Translations under genes and position numbers: made by a program
Shown here: positions 35,701 through 47,700 of the stretch, in pieces
How the letters are laid out: each line of letters begins with the position of its first letter
How positions within the stretch are numbered: position 1 is the stretch's first letter
Assembly (NCBI RefSeq): GCF_000003815.2
Contig: NC_049995.1
Location: 11,858,957-11,922,956, forward strand
Source: Branchiostoma floridae
Taxonomy: Eukaryota; Chordata; Leptocardii; Amphioxiformes; Branchiostomatidae
Direction of reading: 5' to 3'
DNA length: 64,000 bases
The notes under the pieces: model-generated
The model's input: the letters and a program-made list of their open reading frames with translations, nothing else
What the model was told of the DNA's origin: nothing
Databases searched by the model: none

Positions 35701-38700
35701 CAGACTAAGTACATTGTATATAACAGATCTAGAGATACAGTTTACATCTTTTAAAGTCCTAATAGTCTTATAAGTCTATAAGGTAAAAGCATTATGCTCT
35801 TAGCACACAATTGTGTCCAAATTAGACATGATGGTGTATCCAAAATAGGCCGCTGCTCTGCTGTTGGTGGCCAACAATGAAATTTATCATATAGCTAGAT
35901 GGAGTTGGCCAATCAGAGGCCCCCATTTCCCATGGGTTATCAGGCCGTAACCTCAAAAGTGGTCAGTTATTAGAATAACCGACCACTTTTTGGACCGCAC
36001 CATTATACAGGGGACAGTCATGAATTTTTTTGTACTGTTGTTTGTGTGTAAACCATGCATAACTGTCAAAAATATTATGATTGATTGGTTATGTTAATTG
36101 GGGTCCACATGGGGAATATATCGATACTTGAAAAGGAATTATGCTGATTTTACACATTTTCATTATTGCTTTCTAACGTGATGAAGCCGGTACCTTCCTA
36201 AATCACTTTGTATATACGTACTTTGTCGTGCCCAAGTGAAAAGGCTCTGCATGGGGGGTAGCACCTTGACGCCACGACAGTGTGGTAGGATATAGGTGNN
36301 NNNNNNNNNNNNNNNNNNNNNNNNNNNNNNNNNNNNNNNNNNNNNNNNNNNNNNNNNNNNNNNNNNNNNNNNNNNNNNNNNNNNNNNNNNNNNNNNNNNN
36401 NNNNNNNNNNNNNNNNNNNNNNNNNNNNNNNNNNNNNNNNNNNNNNNNNNNNNNNNNNNNNNNNNNNNNNNNNNNNNNNNNNNNNNNNNNNNNNNNNNNN
36501 NNNNNNNNNNNNNNNNNNNNNNNNNNNNNNNNNNNNNNNNNNNNNNNNNNNNNNNNNNNNNNNNNNNNNNNNNNNNNNNNNNNNNNNNNNNNNNNNNNNN
36601 NNNNNNNNNNNNNNNNNNNNNNNNNNNNNNNNNNNNNNNNNNNNNNNNNNNNNNNNNNNNNNNNNNNNNNNNNNNNNNNNNNNNNNNNNNNNNNNNNNNN
36701 NNNNNNNNNNNNNNNNNNNNNNNNNNNNTCTGTGTCGCAGGTCGACCCCTGTGGGCGATGTGCGCATTCCTGACCAGGGATTATCTCACCATATACACCT
36801 TGGGGCGGGGCATTAACCCTTTATTGTCAAATAGGCACTCGGGTGGATATTAAGTTATTTCTAGTGTCACGTTCATTTGATTCCATTATATCAAAATTTT
36901 TTGCCTTGATAAAAGAAATAAATTGAAAGGTTATTAAAGACTTTGAAAAAGCTCACGACAAAATTGTGGTAAGTCTTAAAAGAAATAACTTAAAATAAAG
37001 GTATATCAAAGACTTTGAAAAACTGACAGCAGAATTGTGATACATGTATTTCATGACATGATGTTTGTTGTGTGTATAACAGGCATCAGGAGAGGCTGTT
37101 TACACTAACGACCTCCCCCGTCTCCCTGGGGAAGTCTACGCTGCCTATGTGACGTCCACTGTGGCCAACTGTAAACTGGGCTCCATTGACTCTACTGAAG
37201 CCATGGTAGGTTGAACAGTTTAGCTTGTGCTTTATTTTAATCATTGCGGTCGTATGACAGAACCCAGAGGTCTTGGGTTTGAATGCTGTCAATTGTACCA
37301 ATCATGTTTCTTAGGAAAGGCACTTTGCACAACTTTCCTCACTCCATCCAGGTGTAAAAATGGGTACTTTGCACATAAATAGTGGGAGGAGATGGTTGGG
37401 CTCTGCCTCCCATCCAATACCATGCCCTAGATAGTGTGGACAACAATAATCTGATCCCTGTGTCCTTAAAAAAGGCGATGAGACTGACTTTGGCTTTTTC
37501 TCTGCTATTTCATTCCAAACATTGCACACGCATTTGCAAAATGTACAGCAAATTGCTGTCTCAATTACTGTAGAGCATCGTGATGTTTAATACAGGATAT
37601 TATAAAATTAGAATTCTTGTACACAACCAGGTTATACTTATTGTGCTTACGTTTCAGTGTCTATCAGACATCTTCCTCAGAGCTTCTGACTGAAGTTCTG
37701 CTTCTCGTCGCTACATGTAGCCGATGTAGGTGGCGCTTTTGAGGCGAGAACACAATCCCAAACATGGCGAAGTTTGTATCCCCCCTCGAGGGGTGTCTGA
37801 TAGACACCGAAACATAAGCACAATAAGTATAACCTGATTGTGTACAAGAATTCTCCTATATTCTACCAACCTTATGAAATTATTTTTGGATGTATAATAC
37901 AGTTGTATCTCTTTCTCTTCCTTTTTTTCTGGAGACCATGCCAGGAGCCGTGGCCTGCCTGACAGCCAAAGATGTTCCCGGGATCAACAACTTTGCTAGA
38001 CCTATGAGACAAACAGAAGAGGTGACTAGATTACGCAAAAAATGACCTTTACAATTGAGTTGTCATTTAAAAAAAAAAGTAAGCTTTCCTTTGATATAAT
38101 TCAAGAACAACAGACATAATCATGGAAAGTTTGAGCTCCTTCTTTGTGACCCACTCTATAAGTAACTTTGAAGCCCTGTTCTCATCATTTGATATCATAA
38201 TAATTCTAACAAACAAAATATCATTTTAAAGGGTAATAAATAAGAATAGAGAATAATGCAATGTAATTGGTAAAGTATTCACTGATATATGATTGACTGA
38301 AAACAAGTTTTGTGTTGAGTTTAGATTTTGTGCAGTGGTGAGGTGCTGTATGCTGGGCAGCCTATAGCTCTGGTGGTAGCAGGTACAAAGTTATACATTA
38401 TGTATAATACTAGAATTTTTTTGTATTTTTTTGTATTTCATCGGTGAAGGTTAGACATATACTAATGTCATAGAATGGCAAGGTCAATTCTAAGGTCAAA
38501 GAATTCGAAGAAGGTGCTCAGTAATTTGTTCAACCTTCCTGACTACTTAGATTTCATAATGAACGTACCTCTTTTTACCAAACTTGTTTTATTATATGCA
38601 CGCTTGCACCAGTTTGGGGGTTTCCAGAGGATGTCATCCATGTAATCAAATCAATGTGGCCTAAGCTACACAAATAAACATGTTAAACTTTGTAACCTAT

Positions 38701-41700
38701 TCCAGACACCCAGTCCCACGCTGACGCCATGGCTAAGGCTGTGAAGGTGACCTACACTGACCTGAAACCCCCAATACTCACCATCCAAGACGCCATAGCT
38801 GCCCAGTCCTTTTTCCCTAGTAATGATCAAGAGGTCATCAAGGGAGATGCTGAAGGTCAGATTTAGCCTCGGTTTTCATGTTATCTAAGTATTGTATGTT
38901 GTCCACTGGTGTCTTAACTTTGACTAAATGTAACACATCGTTTGTCTTGTTTACATGTATGGTGGCCCCCTTGGAAATCTTAGCAAGTTGTAGGGACCAT
39001 CCACTCATTTTGAGATCAATAAAAGAATAAATGAATGGAAAGAACACCTGAAAGGCAAGGTAAAGGTCAAGTTCAAGCAGTCGAACCTTAGACCTCTTCT
39101 TCATGAGCTATCAGTGCAGTGTGGCTCCACTGAATTTGAACCAGATGTGGTGATAGGCAGAGTGTGCAATCCACTGCAACACATACACAAGACTACAGTA
39201 CACACAGACAGCTATACGGGATTTGCCCTATTTTTGTCCAAAGGGCAGAGTAACTTGAAACATAGCATTCTTGTTTAAGGTAATAACTATTCAATCTAAC
39301 ACTACAGGTGCCATCGCTGCAGCCCCCCATATAGTGACAGGGGAAGTGTCATGTGACACCCAGTACCACTTCCACATGGAGACGCAGGTGTGCAAGTGCA
39401 CCCCCTTGGAGGATGGGATGGAAGTGCAGGCATCCACCCAAGCCCTTGACAGTGTACAGACAGCAGTGTCACAGGCAACAGGGCTGGCCGCACACAGGTT
39501 TGACTCTCCCTCAAGCTGAATCACTATCTAGTTTCTGGTCTGTTGTTCCCTTTCCTGCAAGAGTTAGACACATGTAGTTCTTGGACTCAGATGTCACAGC
39601 TTCATAGCAGACCACCAATGCTACTAGTATGTGCCTTAGTACTTTGGGTTGATACTATGTAATTGAAGGAGGTGAAAGCCTTTCTGTGTTGTCTATCAAT
39701 CTCTTGACAGGAAAAATATTGTTTGCTTCTTGCAAAGATATTTAGGTCATAGTACAAATAGATCAATGGAAAGGAGAGAGGGCACTGAGATTACTACTAT
39801 TTGAGGAGGTAAAAGTGTTATTCAAAAATAAGATCATAGTACAAATAGATGGATTGAAAGAAAAGGGTTCTTTTGATAATATTATGCAATTTTATAAGCT
39901 GCAACTTAAAATTCTGTATCTTGAATGCATAATTATAGGTATAATCAGTATTGATCAATTGAAGAATTCTTCAAACTGTGTAGCCTTCCATCGGATCCTG
40001 TTTTAAATAATAACTCAGATTTCAGCACCAAGGAGAGGAAAGTACTAATTTTTTTCGAAGCAACTGTTGATTAAGAATTGCAGCTTTTCTTTCATCTGTA
40101 ATGTAATGCTTACATTATAAGTTAGTATATTTTTACTTGAAGAACGTTATGGTAGAATTTGATTTTAGACTCTGAGACCATGACTATCCTTTTTAGGGCT
40201 AGTAGGGTAGCCTTGGTCTCAAATCAAATCAAATGTACAATATTATTTGTAATGTTGAGATACTGTATACAAGTGGTATTTCTGTGCTGAAAATTGCTTC
40301 ACCCTATATATATATATACTATGTGACTGCAGCGTGTATGTATCAGTGAAGCGAGTAGGAGGAGGGTTTGGAGGGAAGCTGAGCCGTTCGTGTGTCGCTG
40401 CCAGCGCATGTGCTGTGGCTGCCCAGGTTCTCAACAGGTAGGTTTTCTTTACATTTTTTTAGATATGATACAACATAAGTCGATGAAGGTAAGACATTCA
40501 GATAATAAGATATGCCAAATAGCTATTACTCATAAGCAACTCAAATGTCTGTCCATTTCTTATCAGGTGCTTGAGTAATTGCTTGATTGGTATATGATAC
40601 AACATACTTTTGAAATGGAATCACTGTAACTTGAATTAACGGTAAATCAAGCAAACTCTATTTTGTGGAAAAATATGAATTTGATTTCATTTTGAATTGT
40701 TCTGAATAATCCTTGGTAAACCTACACTGTATTATCTCTGATTTTGAGCTATTGTCAGCAAATAAGCATTCAGCCACGATGATTGGTTGGCAGGGACAAC
40801 TTTCCACTGTAAGGTTACCAGGGTTCTTGCAGGAACCTAATAGTACACATCTTCAAAAAGATTCTGATAGCTATAAAAGCAATCTCTCACAAGTGCCTGG
40901 CCAGAATTAAATGAAATTAGCATTACATATGCCTCAAATCTTACCAATTACATGTGTTGCATCTAGTAGGAATTTTTTCTGAAGTGCACCCAGTCGGTTG
41001 CTCTAGACCAAATTTGACCTAGCCTAAGCTTAGTATGATGATGAAGCTCGGTATAATTATGTAACATGTATTCTTAAAAATCTAAGCACATTACAGACAG
41101 TAGAAAGAACCCGCCACACGTGCGATGGTGTGGTGTGAGTGGTTAAAAACGTACAGTACCTTGGCCGCACCTGGGGCAATTACTGTCTTATTGAGGTCAC
41201 CTGAGTGGCGCTGAATGGCAGCTTGCTCCAAACACTTGGCACAGTCGTATTGAGGTCACCTGAGTGGCACCGAATGGCAACTCGCTCTAGACCCTCGCGA
41301 TTTAGCCCCGCCTATTGTAAGCTCCTCGCAATTCAGCCCCTGGCTGTAAAAAGTGAGTAGTCGGCCCACCCAATAACAATAACCCAATAACAATAACAAT
41401 TAGTATATGTTGCACTCATCACTCTGTTTTTTTTCGCAGGCCTGTTTGCCTTTCTATGAGTCTGAAGACCAACATGGAGACCATAGGGAAGCGAGCTCCA
41501 TACTTGGGAAAATACAAAGTAAGTTGACTGCATGCTTAATGATGTATAAATCAATGTCTGCAAAAATGTATTGTTGTTTCTTATCATACTATTTAAAATT
41601 TATCTTCATCTCATTTACATAATTTCTTGTTGTCGATTCATAGTTTTTGGTTTGATAACTATTGGAGCTAAGAATGTTGCTCAGCATCACTGATGAATGG

Positions 41701-44700
41701 CTGTGGATAGTACCTGAAATGTCTGACTATTGTATTGCAGATTGTAAAGTATTTTATTGGTTGGTGGCATGTCTATTGTTTCAGGTTGGATGTGATGCTG
41801 ATGGCAGGTTGTTGGGTATAGACTACCAGCTGTATGAGAACCAAGGCTGCTCCTCAACTGACTCCTGTCTTGACTACGCAGTGTTTTTTGCTGACAGTGG
41901 TAATGTTGATTAGCCTTTGTACCATCCGGAAAGTAGTTGGCTCCAGCGTTTATTATACACTAAATACAGTCGCTTCTCGCTCTGACATTCATTATACGCT
42001 ATATAATGTTGCCTCTCTGCTGATCCTCCTGGTATCCTTGACCATCTTTATAACGTATGGAATCGTCCAAATTTTGGACACATGAGCGAATTAAGAAATA
42101 GGTTGAAGCGCTCGTTTGAACAGGTGTTCCAACACGCTAAAAGCCCTTTTGTGGGAAGGCCTGTTGTCATCAAACGAACCCATTCCTTAATTCTCTCATT
42201 AACTGAGTCAGACGTTAGCGACAAACGGTTTGAATGTGCAGGTCTCCAGATGGGTAGCAGAAGCGAATAGGAGTGAACTACTACCCGGCGAGTATTATCC
42301 AGGCTAATCTGTTCCGTGCTTTTATTACGTTCCAAATCCTTATTTTGCCTAGTATCAAGTCGGAATACTAATTGTCCTATTGATGTATGAGAGACTGGCA
42401 TTGTTTTGCAGCATTCAATGTATTCTGTTAATGCTGTATCCATATTAATTTTGTAATACTGTCAGTTAAATTATTTTAGATTAATATACATTTCGTGTGT
42501 TTCAAGGGCTCAGACTCCTACTTGTAGTGTCATTATGGGAATATAATGTTTTGGGAAACATCGCTTTGAAAAGTCTTAGGCCTTGTAGAACACTACTCTC
42601 CAAGAAGAGGTTTGGCTCCAGCTTTTTTTTAGAAATATGTTTAAAGGCGCTTTTTTCGGACTTTCTATTTTGTTCCATTTTCATCCTGTCAAATATAACC
42701 AGAGCCAATCCTCTTTTTGGAGAGTTGCAGAAGAAATGTGGGGTTTTAATTTTTTCTGAATCTTTTATTTGTGTCCTGTTTTCAGCCTATTTCTGCCCTA
42801 ACTGGAGGTATGTCGGGACAGCCTGCCAAACCAACATAGCCAGTACCACAATGACTAGGGCTCCAGGTATGTGTGCTAGCATGTGTTTGTACCTTATTTG
42901 TTTTAGCCATCTTAGGCATTCTCCTTCTTTTTTCATTTAATTTCAGCAATTGAAAACATTTCAAATAACAGAACTGTATAGTGCATTATTATCTTACAAC
43001 CTTTTGCTTATGAAAGAAGCATACATAAATGGAAATGATGACAATTAAAACTGCATGCAGCTGTCTTCATTTTATCCTGAATCAGATGAGGAATTTGGTA
43101 TTTTTCCAAGGACACAACATTGGACCCTGCTAGGGACTCAAACCCAAAACCTTTACATTCTAAGTTAACAACCTTATCCACAAGATCTGAAACCACCTTG
43201 CACTGTTTTCAGGTTGTATCTCAGCCCATTTCTTCATGGAGCACATCATGGACCACGTGGCTGCAACTCTGGGTAAGGATCCGGGGGAGCTACGCAGACT
43301 CAACATGTTCCAGGCAGGTCAGAGGTCACTGACGGATAACCCGATAACCGACGACACGATGAGCCAGCTGTGGGATGGTACAGATCTTCCTTTATCTTCT
43401 CTTTCTAGGCCATGCTACTTATAGGCCCCATATTAGGCCATATTAACTTGATTATATGGAAGACATATAATTTTAGACCTTTGTTTCCAAAGGTTTTTAA
43501 CCATACTGTAAATCATACAAAGCAACTTTAAAGCACCTTCAAAATAAGACGGTCACAAAAATGTTGGTTGCATACAAAGAGCTTTGTTAACTAATGCTGT
43601 TATTGACAAGGAGGATGATATGAGCTTAAATGCTTTTTCCAGATCTTTTTAAGTCAGCTGAGGTGAAGAGACGCAAAGAGGAAATAGAAGATTTCAACAA
43701 GGTAGGATTTTTAATGTTATTAAGATTTTTAGGCATGAATGTACAGGTTTGCCTTTCCTGTATTTTTACCATTCTGATTAGGTTTCCCTCTATTGTCCTT
43801 TGATGGTATACTGTGACTGGTTGTAGATCATAAACCACATGTACATCATATATTGCACTGTCCCAAAAAGTTTTTTAATGAATGCCTAACAATTAAAAAA
43901 TGCTTACTAATAGGCATATATTATATATGTCGTTTTTACCTGTCAAAATGATTGCATAAATGGGAATTTTGATAAGATTGAAAAGATGGTAATGTATAAT
44001 GTATATTGACAGTTACACTGTCTTACAGTGTTAGAATGTAACCCTTAACCTTGGAGTGGCCTTCAGGTCACACCTTGAAATGACCATAAAGAAAAAAAAA
44101 AAAGTAAAAAACTCTTACAATAAATGACTGACATGAATGTGTCTTTCAGACCAACCGTTGGAAGAAGAGAGGGCTTTCCATGGTGCCTATCCGGTACCCT
44201 ATCCACTGGGCGGGTATCCGTTTCACGGTGTTTGTAGCGATCTACCACACTGATGGCTCCGTGGTCATCACTCATGGCGGTATTGAGATGGGACAGGGAA
44301 TCAACACAAAGGTAACTAACAAGAGTCGTCGTCTTTGTCGTATCCATTTTTTATTATACTGCTGCTGGGATACCCTGTCACAGGGGTAGGCAGCAGTCGG
44401 ATAGTCGTCACACTGTGCTTCCATGCGGCTGGTCTGTCCAGTAAGTCCAGCTCTGGGCTTCAACAAGAGGCTCACACAAAATAGAACATACTATTAGCAA
44501 ATATTAGTTGCTAACAAAAATGCCCCTGCAGCTCCAAAACAAGCTGCTAGGGAGTCCTTCTTGACATAAAGTATGATAAATTTCAGAGCAAGAAGCAACT
44601 GTATAGTGTATGATAAATGCCGGAGCAACCTACTTTCCAGATGGTACCCAGGCTGGTGATTGACCAATCTGATGAATGTTTTATGGATGTCACTCCAGGT

Positions 44701-47700
44701 GATGCAAGTAGCAGCTGCCAAACTTGGTGTTCCCATGGAAATCGTCCACGTCATGGCAACCAACTCCCTGAGCGGTGTCAACAGCTCGGCGAGTGGGGGC
44801 AGTGTCAGCAGCGAACTCAACTGTAAGGTACGTCATCCATAGCTATTGAATCAAAGAAACATACTATTAGGGGCCCTTACCCTTCTGCACCATATGTACA
44901 CATGTATGACACACCAGCATGAGTCAGCGTCATACATTCAAACCTGTATTAAAGCAGCCACCATTGCATAGCAGCCAGCGGGCCATTACAACCACTTCTT
45001 GTCGGTCCCTTGGATTTTTCCCATTGACCTAAGCATGTAGAAATAGTCTGTAATGAGCCCAGCGCAGCCACGGCCACATGATTTCTGGTCCCATAGATAC
45101 AGAAGAAACACACAATGTCAATAACCTGAACCAGACGGCTGTGGCCACGGTTACTGGTAGAGTAGCAGACACACTGTGAGTTCGATTACATAATGTAGCG
45201 AGTGGCAGGATAGGAGCTGGTCACCATATATACGTGAATACATAGAAGGGGTTTCTTATACCATGTGAAGGTAAACATTATGCAGTTGCTTGCAACTGTT
45301 GCCTTTCTAGATAGCTCATTTTTTAGATTATTGTTGTTGTCATCAGGGAGTGCTTGAATGCTGCCGGAGGCTGAATGAACGGATGGACCCCATCAGACAG
45401 GAGATGGGCGGGGCTCCAAAATGGGCAGAACTCATCAACATGTGTCACAAGAAGGGGCTGGACCTGTCTGAGAAATACATGTGGGTGCTACCCTCTTTTG
45501 TTTTATATCTTAAAGTAAATGATACATGCAAATACAACAGATGGGCTCAATAGATGTGAGATTCAACCGTTTTCGATTCATTTTAAGTCGTCTTTTATAA
45601 GCAGCGCAAAAATTATAACAGTAACATTGCTTTGTTCTTTCAATACTATTGAATTTGATATTCTGTTGTACCAACTGTTGGGGATATATCTCCTTTAACC
45701 AAGTTATCTAACTTCTTTCTTTCATCTGAATATTTTCCTCGGGAATTTAGTACAAGTCATATTGTTATTTAGTACAAGGTGGCTTTAGACGTTTTAGAGG
45801 CTTTTTCTACGCTAAAGACGACTCAAACTAATACAGCCTGATTTCTGTCATGGGTTGTTTGGCAAAGTTATTCATATCAGTCCCCTGGTGAAGACTCGGC
45901 TGACCAATTTTCTAGATGAACACAAGATTATCTCTCCAACCCAAGCAGGATTCTGGAAAAACTTACATTCGTTACATCAAATTTACATCTATTTTTCAGG
46001 GAGTACCCCCCTCCCACAGCCGAAGGGACCCAGTACACCACCTGGGGCGCCACCTGCACGGAGGTGGAGCTGGACGTGCTGACGGGGGAGCGACAGATCA
46101 CACGGACGGACATTGTGCACGACTCAGGAGAAAGGTGGGTGTGATGTGCGTCCTAGGGAGACAAGTCTTAAGGCACTTTACACGACTTTCCTCACTTCAC
46201 TCAAGTGCAAATAAGTTATAGCATGGATAATTAGGGACGTCCCTCAGACAGAACATTGAATGGGTGGTGGTCCTGTATTTGAGAAGAGCCACACCTTGCG
46301 CATGTTAAAGAACCCACCACACTTATCTAAATGAATGGGAGTCCTTTCCAGTGTGGGTGGATTAAAAGCAATTTCCAGCCTAGACGTAGTAGGGAGCAGC
46401 CTTTAAAGTCCCTACTTAATGTACATGTCCTCATTGTTAGCAAACTGCTAGCTGGTCTCAATCATGATGTTTCTGAGATTCCCAGATTATTTTATATTGT
46501 TTTCTCTTAGGGTGGCTTCTAACCCATGCATGTATGCAAGAATGTACCTACATGTATGACAGCATACAGTAATATGCTTAAATGTCATTGATGCATAATT
46601 GTTGCAAAGAAATATCAACCAATGGATATTCCTGTTTTCCATATTTCAGCCTGAACCCAGATGTAAACAGTCCCTGGCTGAGAGTAGTCAGCAAACCCAC
46701 TAACCTAATAATTCTTAAACCTCTATTTGTTTTCAGCCTGAACCCAGATGTGGATGTAGGACAGGTAGAGGGCGGGTTTGTGTTTGGGCTGGGGTACTGG
46801 CTCACAGAGCAGTGCAGATACGACACGAAGACTGGACAGCTCCTCACCAATGGAACATGGGTACCTTTTTAATGGAATAATGCTAGCTCACCTTTATCTG
46901 TGGGGTAACCTATATCTGTTGTTTTAAAAACAGGATATCAAGGGATATTCACGTGAGATGGTTTAAAATTGCCATAGTTTGAAAATGCTGCAATTTCAAA
47001 CTATCCTCTGTCAACTTGATATGCCTAAATATCCTGGTTTAGAAATGACGAATAAAGGTTACCCTGCAGATTAAGGTCAACTAGCGTTACATACAAATAC
47101 ATGTTGTATTATGTCAATTTTTTTCTCAATATGTGATTAATAGTTCTGAGCTCGTATTTGTTTTGGCTTGCAATATTGCATTTTTTCTCTAATTTCAAAG
47201 TTGTCTGCAAGTAGCAGGTTGTTCGTTTTGCTTAGTAATCTCTAATATATTTGTTGAAATTTTGCACATCCTGGATTAATTATGCTGTCTATATGTATTA
47301 TTTTACTGAATTTGTTTTGAACTTTTTTACCCTCAAGAGAAGGCTTGCCTGTTACTGTTTTCTATGTTATTAAATTATGTCTTTTTCATCAGGTTTTATC
47401 TTCCAAACATGTTCTCCCCCCATACAGGAATACAAGCCTCCTACTACCAAGGACATTCCAATTGACCTTCGTGTGACCTTGCTGCCCAACGCCCCCAACC
47501 CACATGGAGTGCTGAGGTCCAAAGGTATGGAATTACCTTCAAGTATTTCCCGGACAATGTACCAGAATATACTAATTAGTATTGACTAAGTTATCTTTGT
47601 CAAGAAAGGTAAACTTTTGTGTAGAAAGAGAGACTAAGTATTGCACAAGTCATTAACACTTCATTGAGTTGACTGATTGATCTAACAATGGATGGATTAA

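Noticed and set aside
36198-36853. Open frames across N
   Set aside because: They are artefacts of translating the 430-N gap.
41908-42308. Possible MITE with GATTAGCCT ends
   Set aside because: Only nine bases of inverted end and no target duplication; insufficient support.
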